Of a stretch of DNA of 10,235 nucleotides, positions 1 to 6,172 are shown in pieces; the first letter of the stretch is position 1, and the number at the start of each line of letters is the position of its first letter. The stretch lies in the NCBI GenBank assembly GCA_030610225.1, contig JAUWSD010000024.1, positions 1 through 10,235 of the forward strand. The letters run 5' to 3'. A model generated the notes under the pieces. It was not told the origin of the DNA, made no database searches, and worked only from the letters and a program-made list of their open reading frames with translations. The DNA comes from Chloroflexota bacterium. Its GTDB lineage: Bacteria > Chloroflexota > Anaerolineae > Anaerolineales > UBA11579. The position numbers and the translations under genes were made by a program.

Positions 1-471
1 CAGGTACTTTGCCTCAGCCTTTGGCTCCACAATATCGATCAGTTTTTTAAGCGGGAAACCTAGCCATGGGATCACCATCGACCACCCTTCCACACAACGC
101 ATTCTATAAATACGTTCTTCTATATCAAAGCTTGTTTTAAAGTCCTCAATTCCCAATGTAATTGGATTATTAACCAATCCTTCTACTTTTACTTCCCATG
201 GAGATGTCTGGAAATCTTTTGAAAGCCTGACCACATCGTTCTTTGATGTCGTAAATTCATAGAAATTGTTGTAGCTAATCACATCATCATAGTCAGTTTG
301 AGCTGTATTCAGATCAACATCGATACCCTTTATATCGCCATCTGGTTCGCTGCTTGTGCAGGCAGCCAATAGCGCCGCTCCACCGATCACAGCTGCAGAC
401 TTCATAAAATCTCGCCTGGATAGATAAATATGTTTTGGGGTAATCTCTGAGGGACTTATTTTCTTTGCCAT
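1..471 (-). CDS. msrP: Protein-methionine-sulfoxide reductase catalytic subunit MsrP (5' part, runs off the left edge)
   Basis: Molybdopterin oxidoreductase of the YedY/MsrP family, which reduces methionine sulfoxide in exported proteins, normally with electrons from the haem membrane protein MsrQ. Only the first 157 residues are in the window; the C-terminal half is missing to the left. A twin-arginine signal (SRRDFMK, residues 18-24) is followed by a hydrophobic stretch ending in LLAAC, a lipobox with Cys38, so the protein is probably Tat-exported and lipid-anchored. Family hallmarks are SYNNFYEF (66-73), PWEVKVEG (91-98) and ERIYRMRCVEGWSMVIPW (119-136); the Cys126 in RMRC is the expected molybdenum ligand. 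The ATG at 471 follows a weak GGTGAGAG and has a good promoter 27 nt upstream. MsrQ is not seen; it may lie beyond the edge. Family assignment is firm; lipidation is inferred from the motif. Confidence 0.93.
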   Translation of the reverse strand, partial: MAKKISPSEITPKHIYLSRRDFMKSAAVIGGAALLAACTSSEPDGDIKGIDVDLNTAQTDYDDVISYNNFYEFTTSKNDVVRLSKDFQTSPWEVKVEGLVNNPITLGIEDFKTSFDIEERIYRMRCVEGWSMVIPWLGFPLKKLIDIVEPKAEAKYL

Positions 472-497
472 CTCTCACCACTTTTCAGGTAATTTGC

Positions 498-526
498 ATT
501 AAAAAATAGATGGAATGATCGGTCAA
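498..526 (-). promoter_or_regulatory. Sigma-70-type promoter of msrP
   Basis: Read on the minus strand, TTGACC (521-526) and TTTAAT (498-503) are each one base from consensus and are separated by exactly 17 nt. Predicted transcription starts near 491, giving a leader of about 20 nt before the msrP ATG. It lies just after the tldE terminator, so msrP is probably transcribed independently of tldDE. Confidence 0.65.
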
Positions 527-540
527 AGGCTTACCTAATG

Positions 541-574
541 AAAAAAGGACCCATGCGTGACATGAGTCCTTTTT
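541..574 (-). terminator. Rho-independent terminator after tldE
   Basis: Two 14-nt arms (542-555 and 561-574) around a 5-nt loop pair fully on the minus-strand RNA, with one U-G wobble, and the 3' arm ends in six U. On the plus strand the wobble becomes a C-A mismatch, so the structure favours minus-strand transcription. It starts 17 nt after the tldE stop codon and separates tldDE from msrP. Confidence 0.85.
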
Positions 575-590
575 GTGCTTGGTTTCTGAC

Positions 591-1976
591 TTAGTAAGAT
601 GTATTTGAGTGTGAGATCTCGAGCCCATCAACTTTTATGAAAGTCGGGAGAACCAACGCTGTTGGGTTCCTGATCCCATAACTCATTGATGTGTTGAAGA
701 TTGTTTCATGCTTTGATAGCCATGCTACTTTCTCACCAAATAGATCGAGCAAGCTCTGTGTCAAGCGTACATTGTAAGGAATTACAACCGATCCATCTTT
801 CTTCAGTAATAGAGCACCAAAGCGGGAGCTGGCAGTCAAAACACCTTTCGAAGGGTTCACAATATTCATGTAATGCAGGAATGGGATATAAAGAATATCC
901 TTTTCCCGTGGCATATTCACTAATTCTTCAAGGGTTCCCACATCTTTGTCCCCTGTCTTGAGCACAATACTGCGGTGCATAACCTCATGACCGGTTGGCT
1001 CCTGCCCGAATTCATCAGCATCATCCTGAGACCAGACGAATTTTTGGAATACGCCTTTCACGAACAGCGGGAATTCCTTTCGCTCGATACCTGAATAGTC
1101 CTGTTTGAATGGGAAAGTTTCCAACCTGCTGGGATCATCATACAGATTGAACTTATCTGAGAATACTTTCTCTCCAACCTTATCCTCTCCTATGAAGGAG
1201 AATCCTCTCTTCATTGAACCACCGCTGTATCCGATCCATCCCATCATGCTGAGCATATCAGCTGTTGCTGCTGGCCCGAATACAATATCATATTCTCCCA
1301 GCGGGACCTGCTGTGGTTCGTCATTTTGATAACGGTCAAGCAGGAAGGATAAATCCTTGTTCAACTTGTTGGGGTCCAGTTCGAATTTCTTCTGTGCTGA
1401 TTGTTCAGCGCTTACTTCCCATTTAAGTTTTAAGTGAGATAAAACAACTGTTGCTTGTGCGTCCGAGAGTTTGAAATATAGCACATGGTCAGTCTTTGTA
1501 TTAATTGTTGCCAGAGTGTTGCACCCATTTGAGAAAATACCAGAAAGTTTGATGTCTTCTGTTTCCATTCCTTCTGAAGCATCATTGAAGAACTTCAAGC
1601 GTTCTGCATTGCTAATGTATGCAAGATCAGCATCAAAACCCTCTTCGTCAATGAAATCACCTTTAAACACAGGGATTGTCGGCGTATATGATAAAGGCTG
1701 AGAATGCTCGACCATCTCTGCCACAGTATCTACGCCCTGTTTCATCTCATCGATCTTATTGATATCGGTGATGAGTGTATAGCTAGCTTTTTTATTACCA
1801 CTGAACGCATCAATGTATAAACGAATTAATTTTTCATTTGTATTCAGAGAGATCGCTGAGTTAGCAAAACGCATCAAATAACTGTCTTCTTCCTGATAGA
1901 AGATCGCGACTTCATAATTCTTCTCAACAGCATAATTTCTTAATTCTCGTAATGTTTGGATTATTTTTTCCTTCAC
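591..1976 (-). CDS. tldE: TldE/PmbA-family non-catalytic subunit of the TldD/TldE metalloprotease
   Basis: 461 residues, close to the usual 440-460 of TldE/PmbA. In the E. coli heterodimer, TldE has the same fold as TldD but no metal site and helps hold the peptide substrate; the complex trims peptides such as microcin B17 and takes part in CcdA turnover. Here the HExxxH of TldD is absent, as expected. Family features are the central domain (about 225-300, with GEYDIVFGPAATADML), a PTGHEV loop near 327-332 and the C-terminal LKKDGSVVIPYNVRLTQSL region (391-409). The start is GTG at 1976, 2 nt after the tldD stop, supported by AGGAG at 1984-1988 with 7 nt spacing. It is translated with tldD and ends at a strong terminator. 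An HEVMH pentad (330-334) looks like a zincin motif but lies in a loop and is probably chance. The in vivo substrate is unknown. Confidence 0.9.
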   Translation of the reverse strand: MKEKIIQTLRELRNYAVEKNYEVAIFYQEEDSYLMRFANSAISLNTNEKLIRLYIDAFSGNKKASYTLITDINKIDEMKQGVDTVAEMVEHSQPLSYTPTIPVFKGDFIDEEGFDADLAYISNAERLKFFNDASEGMETEDIKLSGIFSNGCNTLATINTKTDHVLYFKLSDAQATVVLSHLKLKWEVSAEQSAQKKFELDPNKLNKDLSFLLDRYQNDEPQQVPLGEYDIVFGPAATADMLSMMGWIGYSGGSMKRGFSFIGEDKVGEKVFSDKFNLYDDPSRLETFPFKQDYSGIERKEFPLFVKGVFQKFVWSQDDADEFGQEPTGHEVMHRSIVLKTGDKDVGTLEELVNMPREKDILYIPFLHYMNIVNPSKGVLTASSRFGALLLKKDGSVVIPYNVRLTQSLLDLFGEKVAWLSKHETIFNTSMSYGIRNPTALVLPTFIKVDGLEISHSNTSY

Positions 1977-1978
1977 CG

Positions 1979-3436
1979 TTATTCTCCTATCGTGACATCA
2001 TCGAAGCGGCAGACCGGGACACCATGTCCCAATTGCATGACCTGATTTGGCTGACCTTTTCCACAGTTATCTATATAGGCAACCTTCCAGGTTGATTTAT
2101 CACCAACTGCTGAAAGCGAATTCCAGAATTTCAGTGTGTCGCCTTTGTAAGTGGGATTCTTGACCATTCCCTTTACTTCGCCGTCCTCAACCAACCATCC
2201 GGATTCTGTCGCAAAGTGGAATTGCTCGCGGTTTGAGCCGATCGACCAGCTCTTTTCACCGCTGACGAGTAAACCTTTCTCGGTATTAGCAACGATATCG
2301 TCCAATGTTCCATCATCGCCTGGATCAATATTGATATTCGTCATTCTCTCGATTGGAACTCTGTAAAAAGATGTAGCCCGATTTGTTCCACCGCTTTCCT
2401 TGAATATCTGTTTTCCGGATTTGGCATTTGCTTCTTCAACCATCTGCCGTCCTGTGATCGCACCAACCAATACACCTTTATCGATAAGCATATTATTTGA
2501 GCACTCGATCCCGTCATCGTCGTAACCAAAGCTGCCAGGAGAATTCTCGAGTGTTGCATCTGCTCTGGCATTCAGTTTTGGCGAACCATATTGCAGGCTT
2601 CCAAAGTCATCCAATGTAACAAATGAACCGCCTGCATACGCAAGCTCATAACCTAAGATCCTGTCAAGTTCAAGGGCATGTCCTATCGTCTCATGAGTTT
2701 GCAGATACATCATATCAGGCAGAATAATTACTGAACGATTATCCTTGGGGCATGGATCTGCTACTAAGATCTCGCCCATCTCGCTGACAATTCGCTCTGC
2801 ATTTTCTGCAAATAGGTCTTTGCGGATCGATTCCCAACCTCTTGTCATCATTCCTTCGCGACCTAAAGTGAATTTCCTTGTATGAGATTCACCTGCTTCA
2901 TCAAGTCCCAGGATTTGCATCTGTGAGAATACTTCTGTGATATTCTTTTCGATCTCTGTGCCTTCTGAATCAACCAGGACAATCTGCTTCTTGACGAAAT
3001 CTAAAGAAGCAATCCGCTGTGCGATACCAGGTTTATTCAACATATCATCAACTTCTTTCATAAAAGCGACCTTATCTGACAGGGGCACCTCGAAAGGATT
3101 GATCTTGTTAGGGCTATCGAAAGTGGCAATGATCGCATCCTTCTCTGCCAATCGCACAGGGAATGTGACCCTTTCAGCGGCGACTTTTGCATTGTCATAA
3201 GCCTTGTCGTAAATTGCATCCAGGTCGCTCAGATCAGACGATGCAGAGAACCCCCATGCTCCTTTGTACAGCACTCTGATCCCAACACCACTTTCGCGGG
3301 AAAACTCATTATTCTTAAGGTTCCCGTTCCACATTACAAGTGAGTTCTTTTCTTCATATGGATACCATCTGGTATCCACATAAGTTGCACCCTTACTTTT
3401 GATGCGTTCTATGTTCTTCTTGATCTGTTCAAGCAT
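1979..3436 (-). CDS. tldD: TldD metalloprotease catalytic subunit
   Basis: 485 residues, matching the family length (E. coli TldD 481). It is a zinc peptidase (MEROPS U62) that works with TldE on unfolded peptides in the cytoplasm. The N-terminal domain spans about 1-130. The active site is H248-E-T-I-G-H253, followed by ALELDRILGYE, and the third conserved metal-site region is NCGKGQPNQ (457-465), where Cys458 is the likely ligand. The HETIGHALELDR form resembles archaeal and Thermotogae-type TldD more than the enterobacterial HEGVGH form. The ATG at 3436 is supported by AGGAG at 3445-3449 with 8 nt spacing; a nearby ATG at 3441 is out of frame. First gene of a two-gene operon with tldE. All catalytic residues are present, so it should be active. 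No RiPP synthesis genes are in the window, so a housekeeping or peptide-clearing role is as likely as natural-product maturation. Confidence 0.95.
   Translation of the reverse strand: MLEQIKKNIERIKSKGATYVDTRWYPYEEKNSLVMWNGNLKNNEFSRESGVGIRVLYKGAWGFSASSDLSDLDAIYDKAYDNAKVAAERVTFPVRLAEKDAIIATFDSPNKINPFEVPLSDKVAFMKEVDDMLNKPGIAQRIASLDFVKKQIVLVDSEGTEIEKNITEVFSQMQILGLDEAGESHTRKFTLGREGMMTRGWESIRKDLFAENAERIVSEMGEILVADPCPKDNRSVIILPDMMYLQTHETIGHALELDRILGYELAYAGGSFVTLDDFGSLQYGSPKLNARADATLENSPGSFGYDDDGIECSNNMLIDKGVLVGAITGRQMVEEANAKSGKQIFKESGGTNRATSFYRVPIERMTNINIDPGDDGTLDDIVANTEKGLLVSGEKSWSIGSNREQFHFATESGWLVEDGEVKGMVKNPTYKGDTLKFWNSLSAVGDKSTWKVAYIDNCGKGQPNQVMQLGHGVPVCRFDDVTIGE
1984..1988 (-). promoter_or_regulatory. 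Ribosome binding site that fixes the GTG start of tldE
   Basis: AGGAG, lying inside the last codons of tldD, sits 7 nt before the GTG at 1976. This supports the non-ATG start and suggests translational coupling between the two subunits. Confidence 0.75.
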
Positions 3437-3444
3437 TCCATATT

Positions 3445-3449
3445 CTCCT
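3445..3449 (-). promoter_or_regulatory. Ribosome binding site of tldD
   Basis: AGGAG, 8 nt before the ATG at 3436. It picks this codon over the out-of-frame ATG at 3441, which would be only 3 nt away from it. Confidence 0.75.
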
Positions 3450-3586
3450 TTATTGAGTATTAAATAAATAGAGCCATAATATCTATTACATATAGCTACG
3501 AATTTTTGATAAAAGGGTTGTATATTTATTGATTTTATTCATCTGAGCTTTTTACTTAGACAATCATCTAATAGTATGCAAACGCA

Positions 3587-3615
3587 ATTTTAATACAGAA
3601 ATCAATAAACATCAA
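3587..3615 (-). promoter_or_regulatory. Candidate promoter for tldDE
   Basis: On the minus strand TTGATG (3610-3615) and TAAAAT (3587-3592) are 17 nt apart, with 4/6 and 5/6 matches to sigma-70 boxes. It would give a leader of roughly 140 nt. The whole stretch 3437-3676 is very AT-rich, so other -10-like hexamers occur and the exact start is uncertain. I saw no riboswitch-like fold in this leader. Confidence 0.35.
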
Positions 3616-3676
3616 ATACAAATTCTAATTTTGAGAATAAATTACTTTAATCTGTCCCCCCATCACACACAAGAGC

Positions 3677-4105
3677 TTATTTCCACCTCTTCCAGTAAAT
3701 AAAACTGCTTCCGATCAAGGCCATTGACAGGCTGAGGTCCAATCCTCCTACAACTACCAACATCGGGTAAATTCCATGTGCAGTTCGGGACAAAAATACA
3801 CCTGCGGTGATCATCAATGCCAGGGCAAAGAAAAATTTTGGACTGTAAAACTGCCATAATTGCGGATCTTCCAGGCTATCAATTCTATCCATATTCCTGT
3901 GAATACTTCTCTTGAAAATGAATGCCGCTTTTAGCATCCCGATTCCAATCCCTGTTATTATCCCAACCCAGTGCCAATATTGAGTTGGTCTCAGTATAAT
4001 TGCTTCTTCGATCAATGAAATTCCCTTAAATAGCAAAATAAACCCGCCGATATACCAGATCAGCGCAGCAAGTCCTTTTAATTTTCGGGTTGAAGTTAGA
4101 ATCAT
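3677..4105 (-). CDS. Four-TM integral membrane protein of unrecognised family
   Basis: 142 residues, mostly hydrophobic. Predicted membrane segments lie at about 10-29, 44-63, 91-107 and 113-137. TM2 and TM3 are joined by a hydrophilic loop (65-90) with an RNMDRIDSLEDPQLWQFYSPKF-like pattern of charged and aromatic residues (key: R70, R74, D76, W84, Y87) that reads as a conserved signature. TM4 holds GGLDLSLSMALIGSS. The protein ends in a positively charged KRWK. I cannot name the family or a function; no catalytic or metal motif is obvious. It stands alone: a promoter and dyad lie upstream, and the flanking gaps are 240 and 122 nt. The ATG at 4105 is preceded by only a weak AAGTGAG. The reading frame is convincing because its hydrophobic pattern is regular over the full length. 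Confidence 0.8.
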   Translation of the reverse strand: MILTSTRKLKGLAALIWYIGGFILLFKGISLIEEAIILRPTQYWHWVGIITGIGIGMLKAAFIFKRSIHRNMDRIDSLEDPQLWQFYSPKFFFALALMITAGVFLSRTAHGIYPMLVVVGGLDLSLSMALIGSSFIYWKRWK

Positions 4106-4112
4106 TTTAACA

Positions 4113-4134
4113 ACTCACTTATCACTAAATGAGT
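4113..4134. promoter_or_regulatory. Inverted repeat over the start site of the four-TM protein gene (possible operator)
   Basis: Nine-nt arms ACTCACTTA (4113-4121) and TAAATGAGT (4126-4134) flank a 4-nt centre, with one imperfect pair. It abuts the -10 box and covers the predicted start, the place where a repressor would act. It could also form a small hairpin in the 5' leader close to the ribosome site. No regulator gene is adjacent. Confidence 0.35.
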
Positions 4135-4162
4135 AGTATATTTTCTCTTTTCCCCACGTCAA
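4135..4162 (-). promoter_or_regulatory. Sigma-70-type promoter of the four-TM protein gene
   Basis: On the minus strand TTGACG (4157-4162) and TATACT (4135-4140), each 5/6 to consensus, are 16 nt apart. Transcription would begin near 4128, about 23 nt before the ATG, inside the adjacent inverted repeat. Confidence 0.6.
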
Positions 4163-4227
4163 GATAAGTTTATATAGATTATGTCAGGAGACCCTCTCAC
4201 AAGAAAAGCATTATCATGCGTGTTTTT

Positions 4228-4746
4228 TCATCGCGTTAAGCATTTAATCAGATTTTCCCTCTCAGGATATTTCTTAATTAATACATTTCTGTCACCTAAT
4301 ACAAAATCCTCGTCCGTGTATCCTGGTGCCATCGTGGTACCAAGCAATGCCCACTCCCCTCCCTTAATTAATCGTGAGCCCTGCCAGACATCTTGTTTAA
4401 CCACGTGCTGAACCTTCTGCCCATCCAATATTTCTGGCCCCAGAACAGTCAAATCCGAGTTGCCATCTGGATGAAGCTTAAGCAGCTCAACAGGATCACC
4501 AAGATAAAAATGATAGATCTCATCGGTTGGCAATTTATGCAGTGCAGAAAAAGAATCAGGCTCAGATGTCAGTAAATAGTAGATCGCAGTCCCGAAAGGT
4601 TTATCAGTTTCAAACCTCTTAGGTAGATTTTCTGCCTTTATGCTTTCATTGGACACATAAGATTGAATAAACAACCCACCTTCATCTTGCAGAGGCTCTA
4701 AACTCAATAATTCAATTATTTTCTCTACGGTAATTTTATTTTTCAT
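4228..4746 (-). CDS. DUF985-family cupin protein
   Basis: 172 residues, a single cupin barrel of the DUF985 type (the group of yeast YML079w). The family order of motifs is visible: EGG (22-24) near the N-terminus, a YYLLTS strand (56-61), H70 followed by TDEIYHFYLGDP (74-85), the LLKLHPDG turn (88-95), VLGPEILDGQ (101-110), the QHVVKQDVWQGSRL segment (113-126), and ALLGTTMAPGYTDEDF (133-148). Members bind small, perhaps sugar-like or nucleotide-like ligands, but no reaction is established, so none is claimed. The ATG is 2 nt after the stop of the dehydrogenase gene, and no Shine-Dalgarno sequence is visible, so translation probably depends on coupling. It is the last gene of the three-gene operon; only a weak hairpin (4208-4219, 4-bp stem) followed by four T on the minus strand could end transcription. 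Confidence 0.88.
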   Translation of the reverse strand: MKNKITVEKIIELLSLEPLQDEGGLFIQSYVSNESIKAENLPKRFETDKPFGTAIYYLLTSEPDSFSALHKLPTDEIYHFYLGDPVELLKLHPDGNSDLTVLGPEILDGQKVQHVVKQDVWQGSRLIKGGEWALLGTTMAPGYTDEDFVLGDRNVLIKKYPERENLIKCLTR

Positions 4747-4748
4747 AA

Positions 4749-5516
4749 TTAATATGTCTGGCTTGCCAGGATCCCGCCGTCAACTGTGATGACCTCACCG
4801 GTTATCCATTCAGCCTTTTCTGAAGCTAAAAAGGTACATGTTTGTGCTATGTCCAATGCCTTGCCTAACCGGTTGAGAGGGGCTGATTTTTTCCATCTGG
4901 CAACGCCCTCAGGCCATGCCTGCTCCAAACCTTCTTTCCAGATCAATCCCGGCGCAATAGCATTCACCCTGATCCCATATCTTCCCAATTCCAGGGCCAG
5001 GGTCTTAGTAAACATCTCAACCCCAGCTTTTGCAGTGCTGTAATGGGCATGCTTTGGGGCAGGTGATCTGGCTTCAATAGATGATATATTGATCATTGAA
5101 CCATTAATCTCTTTCTTGACCATTTGCTTCCCAACTGCCTGTGAGCAAAGAAAAACTGACCGAAGATTTACATCGATCACACGATCCCATTCCTCCACGC
5201 TCATCTCAAGAAATTCTTTTGAAGGATAGATACCGGCATTATTTACTAAGATATCGATCTGGCCGTGATTCTCAAGAACAGTCGAGATCATTAGATCAAC
5301 CTGTTCCTTATCCGACACATCAGCCTGGATTGCTTCAGCATCCCCCCCGATCTCTTTTATCCGCTCAACAACTTTCGCCGCCCCCTCAACATTACTGTTG
5401 AAATTCACGATCACATTTGCACCAAGACCTGCAAAGTGAAAAGCGATTTCTGCTCCGATCCCATCACTGGCTCCGGTAACCAAAACCACTTTTTCCTGAA
5501 ATTCTTTGTCTCCCAT
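4749..5516 (-). CDS. Short-chain dehydrogenase/reductase (classical SDR, FabG-like)
   Basis: 255 residues, the usual classical SDR size. A Rossmann fold NAD(P)-dependent oxidoreductase: TGASDGIG cofactor loop (14-21), NNAG (92-95), catalytic N117, S146 (in INISSIEA), Y159 and K163 (YSTAKAG), and VNAIAPG (185-190). The NFNSN after the second strand resembles NADP-preferring FabG-type enzymes. The substrate cannot be read from sequence; 3-oxoacyl, sugar or polyol oxidoreduction are all possible. The reading frame extends upstream to a TTG at 5540, inside the rhodanese gene, but the ATG at 5516 has GAGGAG 6 nt before it and gives the normal N-terminus, so I chose it. Its gene starts 10 nt after the rhodanese stop and is followed by the cupin gene after 2 nt. 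Confidence 0.92.
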   Translation of the reverse strand: MGDKEFQEKVVLVTGASDGIGAEIAFHFAGLGANVIVNFNSNVEGAAKVVERIKEIGGDAEAIQADVSDKEQVDLMISTVLENHGQIDILVNNAGIYPSKEFLEMSVEEWDRVIDVNLRSVFLCSQAVGKQMVKKEINGSMINISSIEARSPAPKHAHYSTAKAGVEMFTKTLALELGRYGIRVNAIAPGLIWKEGLEQAWPEGVARWKKSAPLNRLGKALDIAQTCTFLASEKAEWITGEVITVDGGILASQTY

Positions 5517-5522
5517 CAAATG

Positions 5523-5528
5523 CTCCTC
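5523..5528 (-). promoter_or_regulatory. Ribosome binding site that fixes the SDR start
   Basis: GAGGAG overlaps the TGA stop of the rhodanese gene and lies 6 nt before the ATG at 5516. It rules out the upstream TTG at 5540 as the likely start and suggests coupled translation. Confidence 0.75.
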
Positions 5529-5931
5529 ACTCAACCTCAAAACCAGCCTTTACCCATTCTTTAAACCCACCCTTCATGCTGAACACATCTCCAAATCCTG
5601 CATCAAGGAGAATATCTACCCCCTCCAAACTCTTGTAACCAGAACTGCACATTACAATGATCTGTACCCCATCTGGTATTTCATCAATGCGATTTTCTAA
5701 TTCTGCTAAGGGAATTAAAACGGCTTCTGGCACAAGACCATCATCCCAATCTTCCTGTGATCGAACATCCAGCAAGAACACGCCTTCACTCACCAACCGA
5801 TGAGTTTCCTGAACTGAAATACCAAAACGGCTTGAATTTGATTCAGCGGAGGCTATCCATAAAGAACCAGGAATAATTACAGCCAATAATATAAATAAGA
5901 TTAAGCCATTTAACAATTTTTTATTTTTCAT
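5527..5931 (-). CDS. Exported single-domain rhodanese-like protein
   Basis: 134 residues. Residues 1-29 form a signal peptide or anchor: KNKK, a hydrophobic core (9-26) and a plausible ASA-ES cleavage after residue 29. The rest is one rhodanese fold: FLLDVRSQEDWDDG (52-65), the GLVPEAVLIPLAEL strand and turn (65-78), active-site loop C95-S-S-G-Y-K-S101, and GGFKEWVKAGFEVE at the C-terminus. With the active Cys present it may carry persulfide sulfur or act in thiol redox outside the membrane; the natural donor and acceptor are unknown. GGAGAG lies a few bases before the ATG. It heads the operon with a cytoplasmic SDR and cupin. The different predicted locations make a direct enzyme chain unlikely. 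Lack of a second rhodanese domain distinguishes it from thiosulfate sulfurtransferases. Confidence 0.9.
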   Translation of the reverse strand: MKNKKLLNGLILFILLAVIIPGSLWIASAESNSSRFGISVQETHRLVSEGVFLLDVRSQEDWDDGLVPEAVLIPLAELENRIDEIPDGVQIIVMCSSGYKSLEGVDILLDAGFGDVFSMKGGFKEWVKAGFEVE

Positions 5932-5960
5932 GATCTCTCCATTGTTGTCAACTCCTCTAT

Positions 5961-5989
5961 TTTATAACATAAAGCCACAATAAATTTAA
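5961..5989 (-). promoter_or_regulatory. Candidate promoter of the rhodanese-SDR-cupin operon
   Basis: On the minus strand TATAAA (5961-5966) is a good -10 box. The -35 at 17 nt, TTAAAT (5984-5989), is poor. Predicted start is near 5954, leaving a short leader that holds the ribosome site. The surrounding run TTATAAAAT permits a shift by a few bases. Confidence 0.35.
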
Positions 5990-6107
5990 TTGCTGTAGCT
6001 TTTTCTTACTTAACATCGCTATGTATGTAGAATTGTCTAGTTATCCGCATCTACCGCCGCCATTAGAGTGTCAGGAGCCACATTTTTCACAAGTTGGTAG
6101 AACGACA

Positions 6108-6127
6108 CTTTTAGCAGCGGCTAAAAG
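6108..6127. promoter_or_regulatory. Perfect 8-bp inverted repeat in the divergent intergenic region
   Basis: CTTTTAGC (6108-6115) and GCTAAAAG (6120-6127) flank AGCG. It lies 33 nt upstream of the methyltransferase -10 box, between that promoter and the divergent rhodanese operon. Position and symmetry suit a binding site for a dimeric regulator; it could equally be a short hairpin. No T-tract follows, so it is not a terminator. Confidence 0.35.
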
Positions 6128-6160
6128 ATCAGCACCTTCAGCTGGATTTCTAAAAAAGTG

Positions 6161-6166
6161 TATAAT
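6161..6166 (+). promoter_or_regulatory. Consensus -10 box of the methyltransferase gene, placed for a leaderless transcript
   Basis: Perfect TATAAT, with 6 nt between it and the ATG at 6173. A start 7 nt past the box would fall on the A of that ATG. No clear -35 is present (TTCAGC at 6137-6142 is poor), and there is no Shine-Dalgarno sequence. All three facts fit a leaderless mRNA. Confidence 0.55.
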
Positions 6167-6172
6167 CACTGC

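Noticed and set aside
2341..2571. 76-codon minus-strand frame inside tldD
   Set aside because: Out-of-frame shadow of a well-supported gene, with no motif of its own.
3437..3676. Riboswitch or structured leader upstream of tldD
   Set aside because: AT-rich with only short stems; no conserved riboswitch core seen.
4204..4226. GCAT-TATC-ATGC hairpin followed by T-rich sequence, as a terminator of the cupin operon
   Set aside because: Only a 4-bp stem. T-runs on both sides make it possible, but it is too weak to list as a feature.
5517..5540. TTG at 5540 as the SDR start
   Set aside because: It lies in the rhodanese gene without a ribosome site; the ATG at 5516 has GAGGAG at correct spacing and gives the standard SDR N-terminus.
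6060..6130. tRNA-like string GTTGGTAGAACGAC
   Set aside because: Resembles a D-arm, but no acceptor stem, anticodon arm or GTTCGANTC T-loop can be placed around it.
6158..6172. GTG at 6158 as the methyltransferase start
   Set aside because: It overlaps the TATAAT box and has no Shine-Dalgarno sequence; the ATG at 6173 gives a normal N-terminus.
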